Notes under the pieces: generated by a model
What the model was told of the DNA's origin: nothing
The model's input: only the letters and a program-made list of their open reading frames with translations
Databases searched by the model: none
Shown here: one piece after another, positions 34,591-46,400 of the stretch
How the letters are laid out: every line of letters starts with the position of its first letter
Position numbering within the stretch: position 1 is the first letter of the stretch
Translations under genes and position numbers: made by a program
Source: Buchnera aphidicola (Drepanosiphum platanoidis)
Lineage (GTDB): Bacteria; Pseudomonadota; Gammaproteobacteria; Enterobacterales; Enterobacteriaceae
Reading direction: 5' to 3'
Length of the DNA stretch: 64,000 bases
Assembly (NCBI RefSeq): GCF_964020165.1
Contig: NZ_OZ026537.1
Span: 248,001 to 312,000, forward strand

Positions 34591-36000
34591 ATGGTGATGT
34601 ATAATACACAAACAATAATTGCTGAAGTTACTCCACAAGGAAATTGTGGAGTATCAATCTTAAGAATTTCAGGTAAAAAAGTTTTTAATGTTATGAAAGA
34701 AGTTTTAAAAAAAAAATTAATTCCTAGATATGCATTATTTACAAAATTTTTAGATATTGATTTAAAAACATTAGATGAAGGAATAGCAATATGGTTTCCA
34801 AAACCATATTCTTTTACAGGAGAAGATGTTTTAGAGCTACAAGGTCATGGAAATCCTATCTTAGTAAATTTATTACTTAAAAGAATATTAAAGATTTCTG
34901 GAATTAGAATGGCTCAACCAGGGGAATTTTCTCAAAGAGCTTTTTTAAATAAAAAAATAGATTTAACTCAAGCTGAATCAATTATGGATTTAATTAGTTC
35001 GTCATCTGTTAATTCACTTAAAACTTCATTAAATATTTTACAAGGAAATTTTTCTAAAAATATTAAAAAAATATTTAAAGAAATTAAAAAATTTCATATT
35101 TATTTAGAAGGGATTTTAAATTTTCCAGATGATATTAATAATAAAAATGATATTTTTTTAAAAAAAAATTTTATTATAAAAATTAAAAATTTTATTAAAA
35201 TTTTAAAAAAAATTTATAAATTTTCTAAAAACAATAATTATATTAAAAATGGTGTAAAAGTTATTATTTCTGGACCTCCAAATTCAGGAAAATCTAGTTT
35301 ATTTAATAAAATAACTAAAAAAAAATTATCTATTGTCACTAATTTAAAAGGAACTACGCGTGATTTAATTCATGAATATGTGGATTTTAAAGGTTTTTTA
35401 GTAGAATTTATTGATACAGCAGGAATTAGAAAAGCTAAAAATAAAATAGAAAAAATAGGTATTAAATTAGCAAAAAAACAAATTAAAAAATCAGATCTGT
35501 TAATCTTTGTAATTGATTCTAGTAAAATAGAAAAAAAAGAATTAAAAAAATATATTTTATTTTTAAAAAAAAATAATGTTAATATTACAAGTTTTGTTGT
35601 ATCAAATAAAATAGATTTACTTAAAAAACACTTTAGAAATAATATTAAAAATAAAATAACTAAAAAAAATTTTGTTATTGATATAATTTATACATCAGTA
35701 AAAAATAATATTGGATTAAAAACTTTAAAAAAATATATAATAAAAATTATAAAAAATAATATTTCTAATTCAGAAAGTGAAAAATTTGGTTTAATTCGAA
35801 ACAGACAAATTCAAGAAATAAAAAAAATTTTAATAAGTTTTAAAAAAATAAAAATTTTTTTTAAAAATAATTTTATTTATTATGATTTAATTTCTGAAGA
35901 AGTAAAAACTTCTTTAAAACATTTAAATAACATTTTAGGAAAAAATGTATCAAATAATGTTTTAAAAAATATTTTTTCAAAATTTTGTGTAGGAAAATAA
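34591..36000 (+). CDS. mnmE: tRNA modification GTPase MnmE (TrmE)
   Basis: Partner of MnmG in U34 modification. 469 residues at most (E. coli 454); an in-frame ATG two codons later (34597) fits the family equally well. The formyl-THF-binding N-terminal domain has GEDVLELQGHGNP, and the G domain P-loop is GPPNSGKSSLFNK (about 227-239) with DTAGIRKAKN. The C-terminal redox motif FCVGK (E. coli FCIGK) ends the protein, keeping the catalytic cysteine. Confidence 0.97.
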   Translation: MVMYNTQTIIAEVTPQGNCGVSILRISGKKVFNVMKEVLKKKLIPRYALFTKFLDIDLKTLDEGIAIWFPKPYSFTGEDVLELQGHGNPILVNLLLKRILKISGIRMAQPGEFSQRAFLNKKIDLTQAESIMDLISSSSVNSLKTSLNILQGNFSKNIKKIFKEIKKFHIYLEGILNFPDDINNKNDIFLKKNFIIKIKNFIKILKKIYKFSKNNNYIKNGVKVIISGPPNSGKSSLFNKITKKKLSIVTNLKGTTRDLIHEYVDFKGFLVEFIDTAGIRKAKNKIEKIGIKLAKKQIKKSDLLIFVIDSSKIEKKELKKYILFLKKNNVNITSFVVSNKIDLLKKHFRNNIKNKITKKNFVIDIIYTSVKNNIGLKTLKKYIIKIIKNNISNSESEKFGLIRNRQIQEIKKILISFKKIKIFFKNNFIYYDLISEEVKTSLKHLNNILGKNVSNNVLKNIFSKFCVGK

Positions 36001-36218
36001 AAATTTAAATTTTAATTTAATATAAAATTATCAATATAAATAAATATAAATAATAAATTTTATTAAAAATAAATAAAAATAAATAATTAACAAAATAATA
36101 TTAATTTCTTTTTAAAAAATAATATAATTTTAATTATTAATAAAATTGTTTTATATATATTTTTAATTAATTTTTTTTATTTTTATGTTATTTTTTTTTA
36201 AAAAATTTTAAAAAAAAT

Positions 36219-36291
36219 TGCCCGAAGGCGGAATTGAACCACCGACACGGGGATTTTCAGTCCCCTGCTCTACCGACTGAGCTATCCGGGC
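36219..36291 (-). tRNA. pheV: tRNA-Phe (GAA)
   Basis: Anticodon arm GGGGA-CTGAAAA-TCCCC gives GAA. The acceptor GCCCGGA pairs with TTCGGGC (with a G-T pair), the D arm is GCTCAGTCGGTAGAGC, and the discriminator is A. No CCA is encoded. Stands alone on the minus strand between mnmE and groES, both plus strand. Confidence 0.96.
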
Positions 36292-36403
36292 TGTTTAAAA
36301 AAATTTTTTAAATATTTTTTAATAATTTAATTAATTAAACATTAAATATATTATTATGTCAATATTTTTTTAAAAAATATCTTTAAAATATTTTTTTTTT
36401 ACA

Positions 36404-36432
36404 CTTGAAAAGTTTAACATGAAACCATATAT
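36404..36432 (+). promoter_or_regulatory. Sigma-32 heat-shock promoter of groESL
   Basis: CTTGAAA at 36404-36410, a 14-base spacer, and CCATATAT at 36425-36432 match the sigma-32 consensus (CTTGAAA, 13-15 bases, CCCCATNT) closely. It lies about 125 bp upstream of groES. The matching sigma factor RpoH is encoded at 41894. It is the most convincing promoter in the window. Confidence 0.85.
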
Positions 36433-36556
36433 ATAAAATTAAGAATATAAATTTAATTTGTTAATTTATTTTTAATAATTTTTTAAAAATTTAAATTTTA
36501 TAATTTTAAATTAAAATTTTTTATAAAAAATTTTTTTAAATTTAGAGGACTTAACA

Positions 36557-36850
36557 ATGAAAATTTGTCCATTACAAGATAGAGTTTTAGTTCAACGTCA
36601 ATCTATAGAAACTAAATCTGCGGGAGGAATTGTTTTAACTGGCTCTGCAGCTGAAAAATCTAATAGAGGTAAAGTTATTGCAGTAGGTAAAGGACGTATT
36701 TTAAAAAATGGTAAAAGAAAATCTGTAGATGTAAAAAAAAATGATTTAGTCATTTTTAATGAAGGATATGGAGTAAAGACTGAAAAAATAAATAATAAAG
36801 AATTATTAATTTTAAATGAAAGCGACATTTTAGCAATTATTAAAAAATAA
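36557..36850 (+). CDS. groES: Co-chaperonin GroES
   Basis: Heptameric lid of the GroEL chamber. 97 residues, as in E. coli. [20 protein letters not shown] carries the mobile loop ([12 protein letters not shown]) that contacts GroEL. The ribosome-binding site agagga sits nine bases before the ATG. First gene of groESL behind the heat-shock promoter. GroEL is typically the most abundant protein in Buchnera cells. Confidence 0.99.
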   Translation: MKICPLQDRVLVQRQSIETKSAGGIVLTGSAAEKSNRGKVIAVGKGRILKNGKRKSVDVKKNDLVIFNEGYGVKTEKINNKELLILNESDILAIIKK

Positions 36851-36954
36851 TAAAAAGAAATTAATCTTATTTTAAAAATAAAAACTTTTAATAAAATAAA
36901 AAATTTAATTTAAAAATAATATTTTAATATAATAATTTTTTTTGAGGATTTTAA

Positions 36955-38604
<1,650 letters not shown>

Positions 38605-38640
38605 AAAAAATTTAAATTTTTTATTTTTAACAAATTTTTT

Positions 38641-38673
38641 TTTTATCTTCCCTAAATTTCAGGGAAGATAAAA
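38641..38673 (+). terminator. Terminator of groESL
   Basis: Perfect 13-bp stem: ttttatcttccct (38641-38653) and agggaagataaaa (38661-38673) with loop aaatttc, followed by a T-rich stretch (cattttttacattttttg). It starts 36 bases after the groEL stop, and its GC-containing core (tcttccct) stands out in this genome. Confidence 0.85.
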
Positions 38674-38725
38674 CATTTTTTACATTTTTTGTTATTATAT
38701 TATTTCTCTCAAATAAGAAAATTTT

Positions 38726-39289
38726 ATGAATTTTTATAATGTAAATTATTTTAAATTAGGTTTAAAAATATTGTATGAAAATTTTCCATATATAATAGAA
38801 TCAGTAAATTTTGTTAAACCAGGAAAAGGGCAATCTTTTGCTCGAGTTAAATTAAGAAACTTAATAAATAATAAATTAATAGAAAAAACTTTTAAATCTA
38901 CAGAAAAACTAAAAAAAGCAAATATATTAAATTTTTCAGCAAAATATTTATATAATGATACTAAATTTTGGTATTTTTTGAATACAAAAAATTTTGAAGA
39001 ATTTTACGTAGAAAAAAAAATTATTAAAAATAACATTTATTGGTTAATTAACCAAGGAAAATGCTCTATAACTCTTTGGAATTCTAAAGTAATATCTGTA
39101 ATTCCAGAAAATTTTGTAATTCTTAAAGTAATTTCTTCAGATTTAAATACAAAAAAAGATTCTATTAATAAAAATTTAAAATTAGTAAAATTAAGTACAG
39201 GAGTTTCTATTAAAGTACCTTATTTTATTAAAATAGGAGATTTTATTAAAGTTGATACTAGAACATGTAAATATATATGTAGAATTTAA
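38726..39289 (+). CDS. efp: Elongation factor P
   Basis: Relieves ribosome stalling at polyproline stretches. 187 residues (E. coli 188). The modified lysine is Lys34 in KPGKGQSFARVKLRN. ALVEKTFKSTE-type conservation continues as LIEKTFKSTEKL. EpmA, which attaches beta-lysine to Lys34, is encoded at 1409. Directly follows groEL as in other Buchnera. Confidence 0.98.
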   Translation: MNFYNVNYFKLGLKILYENFPYIIESVNFVKPGKGQSFARVKLRNLINNKLIEKTFKSTEKLKKANILNFSAKYLYNDTKFWYFLNTKNFEEFYVEKKIIKNNIYWLINQGKCSITLWNSKVISVIPENFVILKVISSDLNTKKDSINKNLKLVKLSTGVSIKVPYFIKIGDFIKVDTRTCKYICRI

Positions 39290-39309
39290 TTATATTTTTT
39301 TATTTTTTT

Positions 39310-40035
39310 TTAAAAAATATTTTTTCTATAACTTTCCCAATTAAAATTTATCCATAAACTTTTGCCTAATCTCATTCGATCTAATATTCTTTCTCCTAAA
39401 ATTTTTTTTATTTCATAAAAATTTAAATTTGATAAAATTCCAGTAGATTTTTTATTAGAACATCTTTTTTCTATTATTCTATGTAAAGTTATTTGTTCAT
39501 ATTCAGATTTTTTTTGTACTCCTATTTCATCAATAATTAATAAATCTAAAATACTAAATTTTTTAATTAATTCAGATTCTGTATAAAAATTGTTATTAAA
39601 AGTATTTTTTATATGAGACATTAATTCTGTAATTGAAATAATCAAAGTATTTTTTTTTTGTAAAATTAATTTTTTTATAATAGATGTAGCTAAATGATTT
39701 TTTCCAGTTCCTGGATTTCCAGAAAAAATAAAGTTAGAAATATGCAAATTAAAATTTTTTACATATTTTATCGATAACTTTAATGCTTTTTTTTGACCAA
39801 TATTTTTAACATTATAATTTTTAAAAGAGCAATTTAAATATAATTTTTTTATTCCAGAATTTTTTAAAATTGTTTTTTTTTTTAAATTTGTATTTTTTTT
39901 TAAAATATTTTTAGAATAGATCATTCCTTGTTTTTGATTCCATTTGAGAAGATCTATAGCATTTTTAAATTTTGGTTTTATATCTTTAGGAATAATAGAT
40001 TTAATTTCTGAAATTATATTGTATAATTTTTTCAT
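39310..40035 (-). CDS. dnaC: Replicative helicase loader DnaC
   Basis: AAA+ ATPase that delivers the DnaB helicase to single-stranded DNA at origins and restart sites. 241 residues (E. coli 245). The P-loop is SGNPGTGKNHLATSII (about 103-118), Walker B is LLIIDEIGVQ, and the sensor region is GILSNLNFYEIKKILGERILDRM. Retained although dnaA is missing from its locus, so loading must be directed by something else or by a relocated dnaA. Confidence 0.92.
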   Translation of the reverse strand: MKKLYNIISEIKSIIPKDIKPKFKNAIDLLKWNQKQGMIYSKNILKKNTNLKKKTILKNSGIKKLYLNCSFKNYNVKNIGQKKALKLSIKYVKNFNLHISNFIFSGNPGTGKNHLATSIIKKLILQKKNTLIISITELMSHIKNTFNNNFYTESELIKKFSILDLLIIDEIGVQKKSEYEQITLHRIIEKRCSNKKSTGILSNLNFYEIKKILGERILDRMRLGKSLWINFNWESYRKNIF

Positions 40036-40045
40036 TTTATAACTT

Positions 40046-40615
40046 TTATATTTTTAAAAATAACTGAAATTGAATGTTTTTTGTTTTTTTTAATTTTAAT
40101 AAGGTCCATTTTTTAGGAACATAAATTTTTTTTTTATCATTTTTTTTTTCAATATAAATCAATGAATTTTTTTTTATCCATTTTCTTTTATTTATTAAAT
40201 TAATAGTATTATTTAAAAGTTTTATATTACTATAAGGAGGATCTAAAAATACAATATCATAAGCAAAAGATTTATTATTTTTTAACCATTTAATGCAATC
40301 ATTATGTATTAAAAAAAAATTTTTTATTTTTAATCTTAATAAATTTTTTTTTAAATATTTAATAAAAAAAAAATTTTTTTCTATAGCTGTTATTTTTTTA
40401 GCCCCTCTTGAAATTGATTCTATGGCTAAAGAACCACTACCTGAAAAACAATCTAAACATGTAGAATTTTTTATAGAAAACATTAACCAATTAAATAAAG
40501 TTTCTTTAATATAATTAGTTGTAGGTCTTAATAAATTTGTTTTTGGAGTATATATTTTTTGATTTTTCAATATACCTGAAATAATTTTAATAAAATTTTT
40601 TTTTTTTTTTTTCAT
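40046..40615 (-). CDS. rsmD: 16S rRNA m2G966 methyltransferase RsmD
   Basis: Methylates G966 of 16S rRNA. 189 residues (E. coli 198). SAM-binding LDCFSGSGSLAIESISRGA (about 58-76) and catalytic FLDPPYS (about 123-129) are present. TKNLRPTTNYIKETLFNWL-type N-terminal conservation is seen as LLRPTTNYIKETLFNWL. The first codons are a 17-base A-run (T at 40596-40612). It overlaps nothing and precedes dnaC by 10 bases on the same strand. Confidence 0.94.
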   Translation of the reverse strand: MKKKKKNFIKIISGILKNQKIYTPKTNLLRPTTNYIKETLFNWLMFSIKNSTCLDCFSGSGSLAIESISRGAKKITAIEKNFFFIKYLKKNLLRLKIKNFFLIHNDCIKWLKNNKSFAYDIVFLDPPYSNIKLLNNTINLINKRKWIKKNSLIYIEKKNDKKKIYVPKKWTLLKLKKTKNIQFQLFLKI

Positions 40616-40776
40616 AATAATTTGTAAAATTTTAAAATAATAAGATTAAACTTTATATGAAATAATTATATATCAATTATTTTATTTATGTAATATAGAA
40701 AATATTTTTTAATAAAACAAAAAATTTTTTATAAAAAATTTTTATATGTTTGAAAATAAAGGTAATATTTAAATTT

Positions 40777-41823
40777 ATGTCAAAAAATAAAAATGTAGGT
40801 TTTTTTTCTTGGATAAAAAATATTAAAAATAAAATTTTAAAAAAAGATATAAGAAATAAAAATAATAATAAAAAAAAATTAAGTTTAAAAATTAAAAAAA
40901 AGTCTAATAATAAATTTTTAACTTTTTTAAAAAAAAAATTAATACAAACAAAAAATAAATTTTCTAAAATTTTTAAAAATACTTTTTTTAAACAAAAAAT
41001 AAATAAAAAATTTTTAAAAAAATTAAAAAAAAAAATGATTTTAGCTGATATAGGTTTGGATACAACAAAATATATTCTTAAAAAAATTAAAAAAAAAATT
41101 AACTTTGAAGAATCAAAAAATGCTATTAAAATAAAAGATTTAATATTATTAGAAATGAAAAAAATATTGAAAAAAACAAAGTTTAAAAAAATTAAAAGAT
41201 TAAATAAGCCTTATATTATTTTAATCGTTGGTATTAATGGTGTAGGAAAAACTACTTTAATATCAAAAATTTCTAATTTATATGTTAAAAAAAATAAATC
41301 TGTTATTTTAGTAGCAGCTGATACTTTTAGAGCGGCTGCAGTAGAACAGCTACAAATTTGGGGTAATCGAATTGATGTTCCTGTAATTAGTGGAAAAAAA
41401 AATTCTGATCCTGCATCTGTTGTTTATAATGCTTTAAATATTGCTATAAAAAAAAAAGTGGATTATTTAATTATTGATACAGCTGGAAGAATGCAAACTA
41501 AAATAAATTTAATCAGAGAATTGAATAAAATTGTATCTGTAATAAAAAAAGTCAATAAAAATCCTCCTGACGAAATTATGTTAGTTATAGATGCTTGTAT
41601 TGGACAAAATACTTTTAATCAAGCAGAAATATTTCATAAAAGTTTAAATGTAAATAGCCTCTCTTTAACAAAATTAGATGGTACTGCAAAAGGAGGTATT
41701 ATTTTTTCTATATCAAGAAAATTTTTAATTCCTATTAAATATATAACATTAGGAGAATCTATTAACGATATTCAAAAATTTAATTATAAAAAATTTATTC
41801 ACGCTATATTTAATAAAAATTAA
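40777..41823 (+). CDS. ftsY: Signal recognition particle receptor FtsY
   Basis: GTPase docking SRP-ribosome complexes at the membrane. I start at the ATG of MSKNKNVGFFSWIK (348 residues); a TTG nine codons upstream (40750) is an alternative. The G domain is complete: GINGVGKTTLISKIS P-loop, DTFRAAAVEQLQIWG, DTAGRMQTK, and TKLDGTAKGGII. E. coli FtsY has ~497 residues with a long acidic N-terminal A domain; here that region is short and strongly basic. Confidence 0.95.
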   Translation: MSKNKNVGFFSWIKNIKNKILKKDIRNKNNNKKKLSLKIKKKSNNKFLTFLKKKLIQTKNKFSKIFKNTFFKQKINKKFLKKLKKKMILADIGLDTTKYILKKIKKKINFEESKNAIKIKDLILLEMKKILKKTKFKKIKRLNKPYIILIVGINGVGKTTLISKISNLYVKKNKSVILVAADTFRAAAVEQLQIWGNRIDVPVISGKKNSDPASVVYNALNIAIKKKVDYLIIDTAGRMQTKINLIRELNKIVSVIKKVNKNPPDEIMLVIDACIGQNTFNQAEIFHKSLNVNSLSLTKLDGTAKGGIIFSISRKFLIPIKYITLGESINDIQKFNYKKFIHAIFNKN

Positions 41824-41893
41824 TAATTTTTTATAATTATTTAATTTTTACAAGAATTAATACAAATGTGTTACTATTGAGAAATTTTTAAAG

Positions 41894-42766
41894 ATGAATT
41901 TTATAAAAAATAAAATAAAAATATTACCAGAATTTCCAATAGGGAATATAGAAGAATATATTAGAATATCAAATTCATGGTCTATTTTATCCATTAAAGA
42001 AGAACAAAAATTAGCTAAAAAATTATTTAAAAAAAATGATTTGTATTCAGCTAAAATTTTGATTTTATCGCATTTAAGATTTGTAATTCATGTAGCTAAA
42101 AGTTATTCAGGTTATGGATTACCTCAAGCAGATTTAATTCAAGAAGGAAATATTGGTTTAATGAAATCTGTTAAACGTTTTAATCCTAATTTTGGAGTTA
42201 GATTAATATCATTTGCAATATATTGGATAAAATCTGAAATACATGAATATGTTTTAAAAAATTGGAGAATTGTAAAAGTTGCTACTACTAAATCTCAAAG
42301 AAAATTGTTTTTTAATTTAAGAAAAAAAAAGAAAAAGATTGGATGGTTAAATAAACAAGAAATAAATTTAGTAGCTCAAGAATTAAAAGTAAGTCAAAAA
42401 GATGTAAAAGAAATGGAAACTAGAATGTTTGCTAAAGATGTTACATTTAATTTTTCTTCTAAAAATGATAACACAGAAAATTATAATTTTTTTTGTTCAC
42501 AAAAAAATTATTTAAAAGATCAAATATCAAATTTTTCTAATATTATAGAAAAAAAAAATTGGGAAAAATATGCAATAAAAAAACTTAATCAAGCTTTATT
42601 ATGTTTAGATAAAAGAAGTAGAAAAATTATTTATAAACGATGGTTGAATAAAAAAAAAAAAATAACTTTAAAAGAAATTGCTGAAAAATATAATATTTCA
42701 GCTGAAAGAGTTCGTCAATTAGAAAAAAATGCTATGAAAAAATTGCGTTTGGCTATAGAAAATTAA
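41894..42766 (+). CDS. rpoH: RNA polymerase heat-shock sigma factor (sigma-32)
   Basis: Directs transcription from heat-shock promoters such as the one at 36404. 290 residues (E. coli 284). Region 2 is [37 protein letters not shown]; the sigma-32-specific RpoH box is [14 protein letters not shown]; region 4.2 ends with [17 protein letters not shown]. Lies 70 bp behind ftsY, as in E. coli (without ftsEX between). Confidence 0.97.
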   Translation: MNFIKNKIKILPEFPIGNIEEYIRISNSWSILSIKEEQKLAKKLFKKNDLYSAKILILSHLRFVIHVAKSYSGYGLPQADLIQEGNIGLMKSVKRFNPNFGVRLISFAIYWIKSEIHEYVLKNWRIVKVATTKSQRKLFFNLRKKKKKIGWLNKQEINLVAQELKVSQKDVKEMETRMFAKDVTFNFSSKNDNTENYNFFCSQKNYLKDQISNFSNIIEKKNWEKYAIKKLNQALLCLDKRSRKIIYKRWLNKKKKITLKEIAEKYNISAERVRQLEKNAMKKLRLAIEN

Positions 42767-43121
42767 TTTATAAAAAATTTTAAAATTGATTTAAATTTAT
42801 ATTCATATTTTTATTAATTTGGTTTAAAATAAAAATAATTTTTTTTATTAAATATCAGAATTATTTTAGAGTTATAAAGTTTAAAATAATCAATATATAT
42901 ATAAAATATATTGATTATTTTATTTGTTATTAAATAATTTTATAACATAAAATAATTAAAATAAATTATTATACATATTTTTAATTTTTTTAATTTAATA
43001 TTTTAAGTTTTATAAAATCAATTAATTATTAACATATAATTTTAATAATTTTAATTTAAAAATTTTGTAAAATATTTTATTAAAATTTTTTTAATATTTA
43101 TTAAATTTTTTTTAATATTTA
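42767..43121. other. Intergenic region between convergent rpoH and hupA
   Basis: 355 bp without a gene. Apart from the hairpin at 42882-42922 it is low-complexity A+T. Near 43085-43130 the phrase aatatttattaaatttttttt occurs twice in tandem, the second copy running into the hupA stop, a small direct repeat. Confidence 0.5.
42882..42922. terminator. Hairpin between rpoH and hupA
   Basis: Stem of 17 bp with no mismatch: taaaataatcaatatat (42882-42898) against atatattgattatttta (42906-42922), loop of 7 bases, followed by a T-containing stretch. It lies 115 bp after rpoH, between convergent genes, so probably a terminator for rpoH and perhaps also for hupA. Confidence 0.65.
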
Positions 43122-43400
43122 TTAAATTTTTTTTATAGCTTCTTTTAAAGTTTTCCCAGAAGTAAATGATGGTACTTTTGTTGCAGATATTTTAATTTCT
43201 TTTCCAGTTTTTGGATTTCTTCCGGTTCTTGCAGCTCTTTTATTTACTTTGAAAGTTCCAAAACCTACTAATTGTACATTTTTACCTTTTTTTAAAGAAT
43301 TAGTAATTTCAGACAAAATAGCATTTAAAATAATTTTTGTAATTTTTTTTGATAATTTTACTGTTTTTGAAATTTTTTCTATCAATTGTGATTTATTCAT
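43122..43400 (-). CDS. hupA: DNA-binding protein HU
   Basis: Histone-like dimer that bends and compacts DNA. 92 residues (E. coli 90). Core conserved: [30 protein letters not shown] (two parts around GFGTF and GRNPKTG), then the C-terminal helix. It is downstream of rpoC on the same strand by about 70 bp and may be read as part of that long transcript. Confidence 0.97.
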   Translation of the reverse strand: MNKSQLIEKISKTVKLSKKITKIILNAILSEITNSLKKGKNVQLVGFGTFKVNKRAARTGRNPKTGKEIKISATKVPSFTSGKTLKEAIKKI

Positions 43401-43472
43401 GATAATTTCCTATAAAAATTTTTTATAAAATGAAAGTTTTAAAAATTTTTATAAATAATAAATTTTTATTAT

Positions 43473-46400
43473 TTACTTTAAATTACTAGAATTTAATAGT
43501 TCAGCTAAACTTGCTGTAGCTTCTTCAGCACTAATTTGAGATTTTTTAGAAAATTTTTTATTTTTTATTTTTTTTTGTTTATTTTTATTTTTTAAAATTC
43601 TATCTTGATGATATGAATATCCTGTTCCTGCTGGTATTAATCTACCAACAATAACATTTTCTTTTAGCCCTCTTAAATCATCTATCTTTCCAGCAACAGC
43701 GGATTCAGTTAAAACTCTTGTAGTTTCTTGAAAAGATGCGGCAGATATAAAAGATTCGGTAGCTAAAGAAGCTTTAGTAATTCCTAATAAATTTCTTATA
43801 TATTTTATTTTTTTTTTGTTTTTATATTTTAATTTTTTATTTACAGTTTTAATTTTATAATATTCAATTTGTTCTCCATCTAAAAATTTTGAATCTCCTT
43901 TATCTAAAATAGTGGCTTTTCTTAACATTTGTCTAATAATAACTTCTATATGTTTATCATTTATTTTAACACCTTGTAAACGATATACTTCTTGAACTTC
44001 ATGAATGATATATTCTGTAACTGATTGAACTCCTCTTAATCTTAAGATATCATGAGAAGATTCTGGCCCATCAGAAATTACATCTCCTTTTTCTATTTTT
44101 TCTCCTTCAAAAATATTTAATTGTCTCCATTTTGGAATCATATCTTCATATTTTTTTTTTCCATTAATAGAAGTTATGATTAATCTTCTTTTACCTTTTG
44201 TTTCTTTTCCAAAAGAAACAACACCAGTTTTTTCGGCTAATATTGCTACTTCTTTAGGTCTCCTAGCTTCAAATAAATCAGCAACTCTAGGAAGACCCCC
44301 AGTAATATCTTTTGTTCCTAAAGATTCTTGAGGCACTTTAGCTAAAGTATCTCCAGATTGTATTTTACATCCATCTTCTAATTGAATAATAGATTTTCCC
44401 GGAAGAAAATATTGAGCAGGCATATCTGTTCCTGGAATTAAAACTTGTTCATTATTTTTATTTATTATCTTTAAAGATGGTCGTAAATCTTTACCAATTG
44501 CACTTCTTTCAGAAGGATCTAATATTACTATAGAAGACAAACCAGTTAAATCATCTGTTTTTTTTACAATAGTTTGATTTTCAATCATGTCTATAAATTT
44601 AATATATCCATTGACTTCTGTAATTACAGGAATAGTATGAGGATCCCATACTGCTATTATTTCTCCTGGAAATACTTTTTCTCCAATTTTTTTTTTTAAA
44701 GTTGATCCATAAGGAATTTTATAACTTTCTTTAATTCTTTTAGTATTATCTAATATTTTTAGTTCTACATTTCTAGATGTAATAACAATTTTGTTAGATG
44801 AGTTAATAACATATTTTTCATTATTTAAGGATATATAACCAATATTTTTTACTTTAATATTTGATTCAGTTGCTATTCTAGAAGCTGCTCCTCCAATATG
44901 AAAAGTTCTCATAGTTAATTGTGTACCTGGCTCTCCAATAGATTGAGCGGCAACTACTCCGATAGCTTCTCCTTTTTTAACTAAATTACCTCGAGCTAAA
45001 TCTCTTCCATAACAATACGCACATACTCCAAAATCTGATTCACAATGAACTACTGATCTTACTTTAATAATATCAATAGAAAATTTTTCTATAATTTTAC
45101 ACCATTGTTCATCAATAAGAGTATTTTTAGGTATTAATATATTTTTTGAATTATTTTCATACACTGTTTTTATAGTAACTCGACCTAAAATTCTTTCTTT
45201 TAAAGTATTTTTTATATCGCCTCCATCAATAATAGATGTCATAAAAATACCTTTTTTTGTAAAACAATCATCTTTAGTAACTACGAGATCTTGAGCAACA
45301 TCTACTAATCTTCTAGTTAAATAACCAGAATTAGCAGTTTTTAAAGCTGTATCAGCTAATCCTTTTCTAGCACCATGAGTAGAAATAAAATATTGTAAAA
45401 CATTTAATCCTTCTCTAAAATTTGCAGTAATAGGGGTTTCTATAATAGAACCATCTGGTTTCGCCATTAAACCTCTCATTCCAGCTAATTGTCTAATTTG
45501 AGCTGCTGAACCTCTAGCTCCAGAATCGGCCATCATAAAAATACTATTAAAAGAAGTTTGTTTTATTTTTTCTCCTCTTTTATCAATTACTGAATCTAAT
45601 GATAAATTTTTCATCATTGTTTTAGAAATTTTTTCATTTGCAGAGACCCAAATATCAATAATTTTGTTATATTTTTCACCTGAAGTGACTAATCCTGATT
45701 GAAATTGATCTTGTATTTCTAAAACTTCTAATTTTGCTTTTGAAATAATATCTTTTTTTTCTAAAGGAATTACCATGTCTTCAATTCCAACTGAAGATCC
45801 TGAGCGTGCAGCATAATAAAATCCAGTATACATAATTTGATCTGCAAAAATAACAGTTTTCTTTAAACCTAAAATACGATAACAAACATTTATCATTTTT
45901 GAAATTGTATTTTTTTTTAACGTTTTATTAATCATAGAAAAAGGTAATCCTTTAGGTACAATCATCCATAAAATAGATCGCCCTATAGTCGTATTAACAA
46001 TTTTTTTTTTTTTTTTTATTTTTTTTTCTTTTTTGATTTTATATTCTGTTATTCTTACTTTTACTTTTGAATGTAATTCTACTAATCCTAATTTATAAAG
46101 TTTTTCAGCTTCTTTAGGACCAGTTAAAATCATTTTTTCACCTATTCCATTTATTTTTTTTCTAGTCATATAATATATTCCTAATACTACATCTTGAGAT
46201 GGAACAATTATAGGTTCTCCATTTGCTGGTGATAAAATATTATTTGTAGACATCATTAATGCTCTAGATTCTAATTGAGCTTCTAGAGTTAATGGAATAT
46301 GAACTGCCATTTGATCACCATCAAAATCTGCATTATAGGCTGCACATACTAGAGGGTGTAATTGTATAGCTTTTCCTTCGATTAATATAGGTTCAAAAGC

